A DNA stretch of 64,000 bases from Variovorax soli NBRC 106424 (lineage in GTDB: Bacteria > Pseudomonadota > Gammaproteobacteria > Burkholderiales > Burkholderiaceae_C), in NCBI RefSeq assembly GCF_001591385.1, contig NZ_BCUU01000018.1, positions 1-64,000 on the forward strand, in the 5' to 3' direction. Below the pieces are notes generated by a model. It was given only the letters and a program-made list of their open reading frames with translations. It did no database searches and was not told the origin of the DNA. The translations under genes and the position numbers were made by a program. Each line of letters opens with the position of its first letter. Positions within the stretch are counted from its first letter, which is position 1. Below are positions 28,700-37,062 of this stretch, in pieces.

Positions 28700-28960
28700 C
28701 TACTTGCTGTCATCAGCGGCACCCTGGAACGGGGCAATGAGAAAGTAGAAGCCGGCAATGCCCACGAGCACATACGCGGCACGGCCGAGCACTGGCATGC
28801 CCGAGAAAATCAGGGCCACAAGATTGACGTCGAAGAGTCCGATGCAGCCCCAGTTGAGCGCCCCGATCACCACGAGCGCCCAGGCGATCCAAATGAGGGT
28901 TCCACGCGAGTTCAGCCACGCGCGGGTGTTGAACGGTGATTGAGTGATAGTGAATGCCAT
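28700..28960 (-). CDS. DUF378 family small membrane protein
   Basis: 86 residues starting MAFTITQSPFNTRAWLNSRG. Two hydrophobic segments, LIWIAWALVVIGALNWGCIG and YVLVGIAGFYFLIAPF, with the ALNWGxxGLFxxNLV motif, are the DUF378 signature. AGGAG lies before the ATG. DUF378 proteins are small inner-membrane proteins of unknown role. It diverges from the first Crp/Fnr gene, sharing a promoter region that holds the 16-nt motif. Confidence 0.85.
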   Translation of the reverse strand: MAFTITQSPFNTRAWLNSRGTLIWIAWALVVIGALNWGCIGLFDVNLVALIFSGMPVLGRAAYVLVGIAGFYFLIAPFQGAADDSK

Positions 28961-29279
28961 GAGAGGCTCCTGTTGGCGACAGCCGTCGGCATCGAGGTGC
29001 CGCCCGCAAAGGCCGGCTGCCGAAGCAACCTCTACCAGCGCCGACAAGCTGCCATGCGCAGGATGGCCCATTCCACGACGACCGTCTGTGCGCCGCCGCA
29101 CAAAGTGGGTGCCGCAGCGTGCCGTGCCACGAGCGGCTGTGAAGAGGCAGGCCGCTGACCGACTGTGCGATAGCGGACAAAAGAGGCCGCCGACATGCAC
29201 CACGCGGCCTATACTGGCTGTCACGGCCTCTTCCTCGTCGGCAGGGCCCCAAGGTCGTCCTCGAAGCCAGGAGGAAGCG
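28961..29279. other. Divergent promoter region between DUF378 and Crp/Fnr genes
   Basis: 319 bases with no supported gene. The only clear signal is the TGTGCGATAGCGGACA motif near its right end. Confidence 0.4.
29164..29179. promoter_or_regulatory. 16-nt motif, copy 1 (TGTGCGATAGCGGACA)
   Basis: It matches the motif copies at 30024 and 30799 at 12 or more of 16 positions. It lies about 100 bp before the first Crp/Fnr gene and upstream of the divergent DUF378 gene. It is a candidate operator for one of the two regulators (inference). Confidence 0.5.
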
Positions 29280-29999
29280 ATGGCCAACGAACCCGAATCA
29301 AGGAACAACCAGTTGCTTTGTGCGCTGCCTGATACCGAATGGCAGCGTTGGCTCCCGCACCTCGAGGCCGTCGAGATGCCACTGGGACAGGTGCTGTACG
29401 AATCTGGCAGCACGTTGAGCCATGTCTACTTTCCCACAAGCTCCATCGTTTCCTTGCTCTATGTGATGGAGGACGGCGCATCCGCGGAGATCGCTGTCGT
29501 CGGCAACGAAGGCATTGTGGGGATCTCGATTTTCATGGGCGGCGAGTCCACCACCAGTCGAGCGGTCGTGCAGAGTGCCGGCAAGGGCTGGCGGCTGTCG
29601 GCGCAGGCGATCAAGGAAGAATTCAACCGCGCCGGTCCGGTCCTGCATCTGCTCCTGCGATACACCCAGGCGCTGATCACCCAGATGGCGCAAACGGCGG
29701 TGTGCAATCGACACCATTCGCTTGACCAGCAGCTGTGCCGTTGGCTACTTCTGAGCCTCGACCGGTTGCAAGGCAGCGAGCTGGTGATGACACAGGAGTT
29801 GATCGCCAACATGCTGGGCGTGCGGCGTGAAGGCGTCACCGAAAGCGCGCTCAAGCTCCAAAGGGCTGGCCTCATCCGCTACGCGCGAGGCCGTATATCG
29901 GTGCTCGACCGTCAAGGGCTCGAACAGCGATCGTGCGAGTGCTACGCGGTGGTCAAGAAGGAGTACGACCGGCTGCTGCCGAATCAGCTGGCAATCTGA
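29280..29999 (+). CDS. Crp/Fnr-family transcriptional regulator 1
   Basis: 239 residues. An N-terminal cyclic-nucleotide-binding-like barrel carries GQVLYESGSTLSHVYFPTSS. The C-terminal winged HTH has the recognition helix region MTQELIANMLGVRREGVTESALKLQRAGLIRYARGRISVLD. No Fnr-type N-terminal Cys cluster is present, so oxygen sensing by an iron-sulfur cluster is unlikely. AGGAGGAAG lies before the ATG. The paralogue at 30095 follows. It probably autoregulates and controls the divergent DUF378 gene through the 16-nt motif. Confidence 0.9.
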   Translation: MANEPESRNNQLLCALPDTEWQRWLPHLEAVEMPLGQVLYESGSTLSHVYFPTSSIVSLLYVMEDGASAEIAVVGNEGIVGISIFMGGESTTSRAVVQSAGKGWRLSAQAIKEEFNRAGPVLHLLLRYTQALITQMAQTAVCNRHHSLDQQLCRWLLLSLDRLQGSELVMTQELIANMLGVRREGVTESALKLQRAGLIRYARGRISVLDRQGLEQRSCECYAVVKKEYDRLLPNQLAI

Positions 30000-30023
30000 G
30001 CCTCGCCCGCGTCGGGCACGCTA

Positions 30024-30039
30024 TGTGTGCTGGCAGACA
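30024..30039. promoter_or_regulatory. 16-nt motif, copy 2 (TGTGTGCTGGCAGACA)
   Basis: Located 71 bp before the TTG start of the second Crp/Fnr gene. With copy 3 the match extends to about 21 bases, so these two form direct repeats flanking that gene. Confidence 0.55.
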
Positions 30040-30094
30040 GTCACACCCCCCGACTTCAAGCAGACTGGTGCATCCTGCGCTCCGGGAGACGCCC

Positions 30095-30784
30095 TTGCCC
30101 TCCGCCGAGAATCACCTCATTGAACTGTTGCCGCGGCATGACCGCAGGCGCCTGCTGGCGGCCTGTACGGCTATCGACCTTACCCTGGATGAAGTGCTCT
30201 ACGAGCAAGGTTCGGCGACTCGGCACGTCTATTTTCCTGTCGACGGCAACATCTTGCTGGTGGCTCGGGGCGACGATCATCCCGGCATCGAAGTGGGTAT
30301 GGTGGGGCGCGAGGGCATGTTGGGCTTGCATCTTGCCCTCGGTGTAGTGAACGCGCCCGTGCGCGCACTGGTGCAAGGCGCGGGCCACGCGTGGCGCATG
30401 ACCGCTGGCGATTTCCGTCGCGAACTCAGGCATGGCCGGGCGCTGCGCCGCATATTGGACCGCTATACCGTTGTCTCCATGTCCCAGTTGGCCGTATCGG
30501 CCGCGTGCGCGCGCTTTCATCAGATCGGCCCGCGCTTGGCGCGCTGGCTCTTGATGAGCCAGGACCGTGCACACGCCGACAACTTTCATGCCACTCAGGA
30601 GTTCCTGGCATACATGCTCGGCGTGCGCCGTGTCGGCATCACCGTGGCCGCCAGTTGCTTGCAAAACGATGGCTTGATCGAATACAGCCGGGGCACGGTT
30701 AAGGTACTTGATCGCCCAGGACTCGAAGCGGCCGCCTGCGCCTGCTATGCAGAGGACACACGCAGCTACGCAGCGCTGCTTTGA
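30095..30784 (+). CDS. Crp/Fnr-family transcriptional regulator 2
   Basis: 229 residues from a TTG with GGGAG upstream; an in-frame ATG at 30023 overlaps the motif and is less likely. The sensor barrel has DEVLYEQGSATRHVYFPVDGN and the wHTH has ATQEFLAYMLGVRRVGITVAAS. It is paralogous to the preceding regulator. No cluster-ligand cysteines are in the N-terminus. The tandem pair, with motif copies before and after, suggests a small regulatory circuit. The signal is unknown. Confidence 0.87.
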   Translation: MPSAENHLIELLPRHDRRRLLAACTAIDLTLDEVLYEQGSATRHVYFPVDGNILLVARGDDHPGIEVGMVGREGMLGLHLALGVVNAPVRALVQGAGHAWRMTAGDFRRELRHGRALRRILDRYTVVSMSQLAVSAACARFHQIGPRLARWLLMSQDRAHADNFHATQEFLAYMLGVRRVGITVAASCLQNDGLIEYSRGTVKVLDRPGLEAAACACYAEDTRSYAALL

Positions 30785-30798
30785 CCGGCAGGCTGCTA

Positions 30799-30814
30799 TG
30801 TGCGCTGGCAGACA
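30799..30814. promoter_or_regulatory. 16-nt motif, copy 3 (TGTGCGCTGGCAGACA)
   Basis: Lies 14 bp after the second Crp/Fnr stop and about 66 bp before the next plus-strand gene at 30880, in the same relative position as copy 2 has to its gene. Confidence 0.55.
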
Positions 30815-30879
30815 GACAGCAGGAGCCTCAGGCTCTACAAGGGCAACATCGGGCATCGCTCTCCCTCAAGTAAAAATGC

Positions 30880-31125
30880 ATGCAACAGCATCGGGACTTC
30901 ATCCGCCATCCGTATCGAGGGTGGGAAATACGCAGCCGTCTTGTCGGCGCCTCACTTGAAGGAATCGTGAGCGCCGCTGCAGCGCTGTTTCTCGCCGAAG
31001 CATGCAAGTGCAACATCGTTCTATGTAGGCAATTCGCCAATGACGGCGATGCCATCCGAGCGGTTGAGGAAAGAGCGGAGCTTTGGATCAATGACTTCGA
31101 AATCGATTCCATCAGGAGATATTGA
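30880..31125 (+). CDS. Small hypothetical protein downstream of the 16-nt motif
   Basis: 81 residues. It reads MQQHRDFIRHPYRGWEIRSR, then GIVSAAAALFLAEACKCNIVL and a charged, helical C-terminus ending WINDFEIDSIRRY. No known domain was recognised. It follows motif copy 3, so it may belong to the Crp/Fnr regulon. Its stop overlaps the ATG of the next small gene. Confidence 0.55.
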   Translation: MQQHRDFIRHPYRGWEIRSRLVGASLEGIVSAAAALFLAEACKCNIVLCRQFANDGDAIRAVEERAELWINDFEIDSIRRY

Positions 31126-31331
31126 TGTCCCAACAACTCCATCTTCGGCGCTCGTCTCGGCACGAGACCCTCTCACCTGCAGCACCGGTCCGCCAGGCCA
31201 CCTCAGAAGCCTCGACCGAGGCGCCAGGCCCTGCACAGGGTGCGACCCGCGAGCCTGATCTCACGCTCGATCAGGCCGCCGAATCGAAGAAGAAGTCCAC
31301 GCCATCGATGCCCCAGCACGGTCGAGCCTGA
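31125..31331 (+). CDS. Short disordered hypothetical protein
   Basis: 68 residues from an ATG that overlaps the preceding stop (TGATG), suggesting coupled translation. The sequence is low in hydrophobics and rich in Pro, Ser, Thr, Lys and Arg, so it is probably disordered. No family is recognised. It is supported mainly by its coupling to the upstream gene. Confidence 0.4.
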   Translation: MSQQLHLRRSSRHETLSPAAPVRQATSEASTEAPGPAQGATREPDLTLDQAAESKKKSTPSMPQHGRA

Positions 31332-31370
31332 CGCGCCTTCGTCGACAACCGAGATCTCGAGGGATTCACC

Positions 31371-31628
31371 ATGGCAGGATACAAAGATGATGTGATCCTT
31401 CGTACGAAGTACGACGCAATGGCACTGACAGCACGTGACTTGGTTGATCGTGAATATGTTGTCAGGGCCATGCGTGCAGCGTTGATGAAACCGCTACTCG
31501 AAGGTCTTTCCGTGAATGGCGCGATCGCCCGCGCCGCGGATCGCTGCACATCAGAGTTGAATGAAATACTCGACGAGGTTGGCCGCCGAGCGAACGCGAG
31601 CCATCGCGAGCCTCCCGAGCCGGGGTGA
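31371..31628 (+). CDS. Small hypothetical helical protein
   Basis: 85 residues from an ATG with GAGGG upstream. Helical and charged: RTKYDAMALTARDLVDREYV, then LLEGLSVNGAIARAADRCTS and ELNEILDEVGRRA. No known motif. It lies in line with the preceding two small genes and the transglutaminase-like gene, possibly one transcript. Confidence 0.5.
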   Translation: MAGYKDDVILRTKYDAMALTARDLVDREYVVRAMRAALMKPLLEGLSVNGAIARAADRCTSELNEILDEVGRRANASHREPPEPG

Positions 31629-31757
31629 TGCCCAGCGCCTGGGCCGGAGTTCGGCCTGGCCGGACCGCCCTTGTTTTCGACAAGCAGGTGTTCCGCATTT
31701 CGCCCCCTGATCGAATTCTTGGCGACGTATGAGAATACTTTCCCCTTTGGAGAAATC

Positions 31758-32741
31758 ATGGTTGAGCTCTCGGCATCCTCGCTCGTCCCGACGGATGCCC
31801 CGCCGGATGGTTCCATACCGACGCGCATGGCGTACTCAGTTGAGCTTACCTACAAGGTGAATCAACCCGGCGCCGACTTCTTGTTCAATGTCCAAGCTGC
31901 ACGCACCAAGCGCCAACGGCTCGTAAGCGAGTTTCTGGAACTATCCCCGGCCATCGCTTCACAAGAGTTCACCGATCCGCTAAGTTCCATGCGGCTATTG
32001 CGCCTTCGCGCCGACACGGGTCTTCTCGTCGTGCGCTATCGATGTGTTATTGACCTCATTCACGCCCGGAATGATCCGGCCGAAGTGCCGGAAACGTGGG
32101 TCTGCAGCCTGCCCGGGGAAGTGCTGCCTTTCCTATACCCAAGCCGCTACTGCGAATCGGACATCCTCAGCGCATTTGCGAATCAGCAATTTGGAAGTCT
32201 TTTCCAGGGTTATAGCCGCGTGCAAACGATCTGTGATTGGGTCCAGCGGCACATCGTCTTCACGCCAGGCAGTTCAGATGCGACCACGACCGCGGTGGAT
32301 ACGTTCAAAAATCGTGAAGGAGTTTGCCGCGACTTTGCGCATCTGATGATCGCCCTGTGCCGGGCTTTGAATCTGCCGGCGCGCTTCGCGACCGGATTTG
32401 ACTACGGAGCGGATCCCGCGCTCGGCCCTACTGACTTCCACGCCTATGTCGAGGTGTACTTGGGCTGCCGCTGGTACATCTTCGACCCTACCGGCATGGC
32501 CATTCCCATGGGCCTCGTTCGGCTGGCCTCTGGCCGTGATGCGTCCGACTGCGCATATGCGACCATCTTTGGCGACGTCACCCCACTGGCGCGTTGGCTG
32601 ACGGTGGCGCTACTCGCCGAGTCGGACAGCAAGACGAATGCGCCCATGCGCTTTGAAAAAGCACTGTCCACCGATGACGGCCCCACTCACTGCACTTGGC
32701 GACGCGCAGTTGCCTCACCGATGCTGCCAAGCCTCATGTAA
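31758..32741 (+). CDS. Transglutaminase-like cysteine protease-family protein
   Basis: 327 residues from the ATG at 31758 with GGAG upstream. An N-terminal beta domain is followed by the transglutaminase-like core with the complete triad: C190 in NREGVCRDFAHL, H228 in TDFHAYVEV, D243 in IFDPTG. Bacterial members are usually proteases or amidases rather than cross-linkers. No signal peptide is visible, so it is probably cytoplasmic. The substrate is unknown. It ends a run of plus-strand genes after the second Crp/Fnr gene. Confidence 0.88.
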   Translation: MVELSASSLVPTDAPPDGSIPTRMAYSVELTYKVNQPGADFLFNVQAARTKRQRLVSEFLELSPAIASQEFTDPLSSMRLLRLRADTGLLVVRYRCVIDLIHARNDPAEVPETWVCSLPGEVLPFLYPSRYCESDILSAFANQQFGSLFQGYSRVQTICDWVQRHIVFTPGSSDATTTAVDTFKNREGVCRDFAHLMIALCRALNLPARFATGFDYGADPALGPTDFHAYVEVYLGCRWYIFDPTGMAIPMGLVRLASGRDASDCAYATIFGDVTPLARWLTVALLAESDSKTNAPMRFEKALSTDDGPTHCTWRRAVASPMLPSLM

Positions 32742-33009
32742 GCGGACCGCACCGGTGACCTGACCTCTCGTCGGATGACGCGGCGGCATTGTAGTGATGC
32801 GGCCTGCTCGCCAAGGCGAGTGCTCACCGGGTCTGACTTCTGGTAGATCCATCCGTAGGTCCGCCCGGGCGGCGCTGCTTGAATAGACTGCCCAGCCTTG
32901 CCGTTGGGCCGCCAATGCGCGCTTCTCACGCAAAACAAGTCTAGGCGATTTTCACGATCGGGCGCACGATGAGTGATCGGGGCACTTCGTCTCGTGACAG
33001 GAGAACGCA

Positions 33010-33432
33010 ATGTCAGATTCTCACCAAGGCTCGAAGCGCGCGATAGGCCGGCGAGCTAGCGCCGAGCCTGATCTCGGCTCGGCGGGATTCATCCCCTTTG
33101 CACCACTCCACAGGCTTCCAAGTCTTGATGCAGATGCGCCGGTGATGGAGTTGCTGGCGCGCAGATTCATGCTTGTAGCACCGAGCATGAAATACAGCCT
33201 GGTTTGTCATGCCACACGCACCCGCGTCGTAGTGGGTGGCGATGGACGCGTGCCGGGTCAGATGCTCTTGGCATTGGACAGTTACGGTGCAAGATCAGCC
33301 TTGGGTGCGTTTCTACTGCACAACCGCTCGCACGCGATGCTCCTGGTGACCGACGCTGGTTACGGCCCCATAGACCTTCTTGACTACTACGACTTTGGCG
33401 CGAATTTCGGCGAGGAAGCCGATACGCTTTGA
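33010..33432 (+). CDS. Unrecognised protein family A, copy 2
   Basis: 140 residues, ATG with AGGAGA upstream. Family A core: KYSLVCHATRTRVVVGGDG, LGAFLLHNRSHAMLL, DYYDFGA. Same length and order as the gene at 20535. The region just upstream also shares a TCTAGGYGATT block, at a different distance from the start. The N-terminal third differs between the copies, so that part may set specificity. No membrane segment or signal. The function is unknown. Confidence 0.65.
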   Translation: MSDSHQGSKRAIGRRASAEPDLGSAGFIPFAPLHRLPSLDADAPVMELLARRFMLVAPSMKYSLVCHATRTRVVVGGDGRVPGQMLLALDSYGARSALGAFLLHNRSHAMLLVTDAGYGPIDLLDYYDFGANFGEEADTL

Positions 33433-33641
33433 CGTCCAAAGCGTAGGACGCCCCGTTTCACTGACGCTCCGAAGCCAGCCAATCGACTGGAAGCGAAAGG
33501 AAAAGCGCTTTTCCCCAGATCTACGGATCTACGCACTGATCGACAACCTGGCGAACTACCGGGCCATTGGCGTCAGGTTCGTGATCGAACGACTTCTGGT
33601 TTCGCACAACGTCCAGTCTGCGCGACTCCGGTTGCAGATCA

Positions 33642-33887
33642 TCACTCCAAGTTTGCAAACGCGTTAACAAACCAACAAGTGATTCGGTGAAGCCCCCAGA
33701 TGCACAGGAGAAGAGCGAAGGCAGCGCCGGCGAATCGCCCAATCCAGGCCATCAGCTCAACAGGATGCGAGTCTGATGCAACAGAGCCGGCCAGCAGAAG
33801 ACTGACCAACCCCATGATGGTCCACCATACGGTGCTTGCGCGCTTGAGTGCCGAACGGCCCACTGCGCCATGAATCAACGGCTTCAT
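33642..33887 (-). CDS. Small two-pass membrane protein
   Basis: 81 residues from an ATG with AAGGAG. Two hydrophobic segments, TVWWTIMGLVSLLLAGSVA and IGRFAGAAFALLLCIWGLHRI, separated by a short polar loop, with basic residues before the first. No family is recognised. It is transcribed opposite to the neighbouring family A gene. Confidence 0.6.
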   Translation of the reverse strand: MKPLIHGAVGRSALKRASTVWWTIMGLVSLLLAGSVASDSHPVELMAWIGRFAGAAFALLLCIWGLHRITCWFVNAFANLE

Positions 33888-34224
33888 TTCGCACGCTCCT
33901 TCTCTGCAGCCGCCTGGCGGCTTATGCCGCGCCGGAAAATCCCCCCTGCGTTCTGATCTGCAGGATTCGAACGGCGACTGCGCGCAAGCCGCGCCGATCT
34001 CGCCCAGTCTCTTCTGCACCTCAGGAAGCAGAATAGAACGTACTTGAGATTTCTGTCTGTACTCAAGCGCACAAAACCCGGGCCTTCACCACCCTGCCTG
34101 TTGTCGTTGCACCCGCGGATCGGCGTGTGCCAAGAATAGGCGCCGGGTTCAGGTTGTTACCTATGAATAGGACATCGAGGTATGAATGATGTTCCAATGA
34201 TTCTTTGCACGCAAAGGCAAGCCA
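33888..34224. other. Intergenic stretch holding the family B leader copy
   Basis: 337 bases. At 34150-34182 it repeats, with one base deleted, the 34-nt leader of the family B gene (24901-24934), including an ATG that is now followed by a stop after eight codons. No other feature was recognised. Confidence 0.5.
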
Positions 34225-34455
34225 ATGAGCCAAGACATCCTCAAGCGCATAGTCAGCGGATGCTTGCCCATGCGTTTCGCAAGGCGCGCCGATATTGGCC
34301 ACCTGCATAGCTTGTGCGATGCAGGCTACCTCAACGTAACGTTTGCGCCCTTCAATCCTGGTCATGAACGATCGGCTACGGTGACGGACATCACCCCGCT
34401 CGGTCGTGCGGTGATTCGCTACTTCGGCTTCTGGCATCGGGATGCCCACATATGA
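34225..34455 (+). CDS. Small hypothetical protein inserted in the family B leader
   Basis: 76 residues: SQDILKRIVSGCLPMRFARR, then LHSLCDAGYLNVTF and a C-terminus ATVTDITPLGRAVIRYFGFW. It may be a small winged-helix protein (a TPLGRAV-like wing). It lies between the displaced family B leader and the family B body, and its stop overlaps the next ATG (ATGA), so the two are coupled. The function is unknown. Confidence 0.5.
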   Translation: MSQDILKRIVSGCLPMRFARRADIGHLHSLCDAGYLNVTFAPFNPGHERSATVTDITPLGRAVIRYFGFWHRDAHI

Positions 34456-34649
34456 GCACGTGCGGCGCACGTGACCAGTTGGGGGTGACCGTAACGCAAC
34501 ACCATCCCGGCGAATATTCATGGTGCTTAGTGGGTGCGCCCAGTTCAATCAACCCCTCTACCTGCGTGATGGAATCCCTAGCACGTTTTGCAGACTACGA
34601 CCAAGCAATGGACGCAGGCTTCGAAGCGTTGGGAGAACTGCGCTTCTAG
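34452..34649 (+). CDS. Unrecognised protein family B, copy 2
   Basis: 65 residues. The core [19 protein letters not shown] then [20 protein letters not shown] matches the gene at 24673 closely. The N-terminus is shorter because the original leader is separated from it by about 270 bp that contain the preceding small gene. Translation is probably coupled through the ATGA overlap. The function is unknown. Confidence 0.6.
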   Translation: MSTCGARDQLGVTVTQHHPGEYSWCLVGAPSSINPSTCVMESLARFADYDQAMDAGFEALGELRF

Positions 34650-34899
34650 TTACGTCTTGCAAGCGAGTGGCCTGCTTGCCGCGACCAGGTGTACTTCGCC
34701 CCGACGCACTGCACGACGCTGCTGTAGCTCTGGCTGCTCTCCACAGAAAGCCCTGGTTGGCCCATCGGCTCCATCCTTTATCCATCTGCGCGTTCACGCC
34801 CATCTTTACCTCTTGGCGGTCGCTCGGATACAAGTCCGACATCTGCGGCTGCTTGAATCCCGCGGCGCTGGACGAAGGACTGACTTCAACATATTGCCT

Positions 34900-35578
34900 C
34901 AAATCAGGTAGATTGCTGGATTGCTGTTTGACGCGCTTCGACAGTTCTACAGCGCTCTGCTTGCGCTCGCTGTATCGGTCGACCAGATACGGACTGACGC
35001 CGCGAGTGAGCAGCGTGAACTTGAAAAGCTCTTCCATGACATCGACGATGCGGTCGTAGTACGCGGACGCCTTCATGCGGCCGGCCTCATCGAACTCGTT
35101 GAAGGCCTTCGCGACGGAGGACTGGTTGGGGATGGTGACCATCCGCATCCACCGGCCAAGAATGCGCATCTGGTTGACCGCATTGAACGACTGGCCACCT
35201 CCGGAGACTTGCATGACGGCCAGCGTCTTGCCCTGCGTGGGCCGGACCGCCTCGGTGTTCAGTGGAATCCAGTCGATCTGCGCCTTCATGATGCCGGTCC
35301 TCGCGCCGTGGCGCTCCGGGGAGCACCACACCTTGCCCTCGGACCAGGCGGCCAGAGAACGCAACTCCTGCACCTTGGGGTGCGTGTCGGGCGCACCGTC
35401 GGGCGCACCGTCGGGCAGTGGAATCCCTGTCGGGTCGAAGACCTTCACCTCGCCGCCCATGGCTTGAAGCAGGCGAGCGGCTTCCAGCGTCGCCAGCTTG
35501 CTGTAGGCAGCCTTCCTGGGTAGGCGCTTCAAAGAGTTCCGCGTTCAGGGCCGGGAACGTAGGGTCCGTATCAGGCAC
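34900..35578 (-). pseudogene. arsH: Decayed arsH (arsenical-resistance NADPH-flavin oxidoreductase)
   Basis: The frame contains the ArsH core [20 protein letters not shown], then [40 protein letters not shown] and [18 protein letters not shown]. ArsH oxidises trivalent arsenicals. The N-terminal start is a different frame, with an ArsH-like [16 protein letters not shown], and the FMN phosphate-binding region between the two parts is missing. The proline-rich [11 protein letters not shown] is an internal 12-bp repeat. The C-terminal end is shifted into a long non-ArsH tail that stays open to 34558. It is last of the ars remnants and almost certainly inactive. Confidence 0.75.
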
Positions 35579-35926
35579 GCCGTGCGCCCGAGTCGACGAT
35601 GACTTCGCCGTCTTCCTTCGTGAACGGAGGCAGCTTGCCGACAGGCAGCAGTTCGAGGACTTCCTCCGAAGGCCTGCAGAGCTTCGTGCCGCGCGGCGTT
35701 TCGACGACCGGCCGGTTCATGAGGATTGGTTGCTGGCCAATGAAGTCAAGAAGCTGCTCGTCGGAGGACTTGGGATTGGTCAGGCCGAGTTCGGCATAGG
35801 GCGTTCCCTTCTCGCGCAGCAGTTCGCGCACGGTGATGCCCATGCCCGCCACCAGCTGCCTTCTCCTTCGAGGGCGGCGTCTTCAGGTATTCGATGACGG
35901 TCGGCTCGAAGCCGGCGTGACGGATG
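35571..35926 (-). pseudogene. arsC: Truncated and frameshifted arsenate reductase, arsC
   Basis: ArsC (glutaredoxin-type arsenate reductase) sequence begins at RHAGFEPTVIEYLKTPPS, shifts frame, and continues VAGMGITVRELLREKGTPY, then TKLCRPSEEVLELLPVG. The N-terminal Cys motif (HNPxCGTSR) that carries the catalytic Cys is missing. It is joined directly to the 5' end of acr3, so a deletion removed the end of acr3 and the beginning of arsC. Confidence 0.75.
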
Positions 35927-36169
35927 GCCGAGGGCGCCGAAGTCGATCTTCAGCAGCATAGGAATGATCATCACCCAGATGAGCACCCCGACCGGAACGT
36001 TCACCTTGGCCACCTCGAGGCGGGCCACCGCCTGAAAGACGCCGGGAAGCAACTGGCCCAATGCGATGCCGACCGCGATGTACAGGGCCACCCACACCGT
36101 GAGGTTGCGCTCGAAGAAGCTGATGGCGGCTTTGGGCTGCGAGGCAGCCGTGAGAGCGGGGCTGATCAT
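35927..36169 (-). pseudogene. acr3: N-terminal fragment of the arsenite transporter acr3 (ArsB/Acr3 type)
   Basis: About 81 residues from the ATG at 36169: FFERNLTVWVALYIAVGIAL, GQLLPGVFQAVARLEV, then VGVLIWVMIIPMLLKIDFGAL. This is the start of Acr3, the arsenite efflux permease. At this point the sequence switches to arsC; the remaining about 270 residues and eight membrane segments are gone. It starts 7 bp after arsR. Confidence 0.8.
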
Positions 36170-36175
36170 CTAGGG

Positions 36176-36502
36176 TTAGCACTTGCAGGCGTCGCCTGCT
36201 ACTTCTACGGCGCAAGCCTCGCCCTGGCAGCAGTTTTCCGTGAGATAGACCAGCAAGGCATTCATTTGCTCGAACGCCGCGCGGTAGATGAGGTTGCGGC
36301 CTTGACGTTCCTGCGTGACCAAGCCTGCATTCAGCAACTCTTTGAGATGAAAGGACAGCGTGTTGGCCGGGGTGCCCAGGCCCACTGCCATGACGCTGGG
36401 GGTCATTCCCTGCGGGCCAGCAATGACTAGCGCGCGGAATACCTGGAGACGGGCGGATTGGGCAAGTGCTGCGAGGGAACGCACAACATCTTTTGCATCC
36501 AT
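36176..36502 (-). CDS. arsR: ArsR/SmtB-family arsenic-responsive repressor
   Basis: 108 residues and intact. The winged-HTH has VRSLAALAQSARLQVFRAL then MGLGTPANTLSFHLKELLNAGLV. The metal-sensing cysteines are at the C-terminus (ENCCQGEAC and CKC), a type II arrangement as in proteobacterial ArsR with As(III) sensing. It should repress its own operon and release on arsenite. All downstream partners (acr3, arsC, arsH) are broken, so it regulates little. Confidence 0.9.
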   Translation of the reverse strand: MDAKDVVRSLAALAQSARLQVFRALVIAGPQGMTPSVMAVGLGTPANTLSFHLKELLNAGLVTQERQGRNLIYRAAFEQMNALLVYLTENCCQGEACAVEVAGDACKC

Positions 36503-37062
36503 GATTCCAATATCAACGAACTATTGATGATGTCAACCCAATGGCTGAAGCGAGCTAGCCGTCAGGCTGTCCACCGGCCCCGTGTGCCGTGTATATGGAA
36601 CGGCCGCCTTTCTTGGGGGCCGCAACTTCCGCTCAGGGCACGCAGCGGACCTGGGCACCGTTTTGGCGAAATGGCCGTTTCGGCTGTATCGACCCGTCGT
36701 TACGGTCTTCCTCGCTCACGACCCCAGCAGGCTCCGGCAATTGGACATCCCCGCCTGGCTCGCAGCGACAGCGCCATGTGGGACAAGTCCGCGTCAAACT
36801 GATGCGCCTGGACGCATCGCTCGCCACATCTCGACTTCTCGGCTACTTGGCTACGGGCAGTTCGCCACAAGAACCGGTGCCAAGCTGCTCTGACAATTGA
36901 GTGGCAATGTCGTCTGCCCGGCCGCCGGGGGAGAGAAACTGGCCACGCCTGCTTCCAGTCACCGTCGAACGAGTTGGACGCTGATCGATTCGCCTCCTAG
37001 AACAGCCCTAGTTGAATCTTGGGAGTCCGGCCGAAGGGAATGCGGAATCACTTCGAAACGCT
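36503..37062. other. Intergenic stretch without a recognised gene
   Basis: 560 bases between arsR and the frameshifted small gene. It should contain the ars promoter near its left side. Several short open frames exist, but none shows a recognisable family. A site GCGACAGC followed by CCATG at about 36766 faintly resembles the repeats at the right transposon end, too weak to call the left end. Confidence 0.35.

Noticed and set aside
33380-33667. 95-residue plus-strand frame overlapping the end of family A copy 2
   Set aside because: No ribosome site, overlaps the better-supported gene, and has no recognised pattern.
36766-36800. Candidate left end of the Tn7-like element (GCGACAGC, CCATG, TGTGGGACAAG)
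   Set aside because: Matches to the right-end repeats are short and need gaps, so chance is not excluded.
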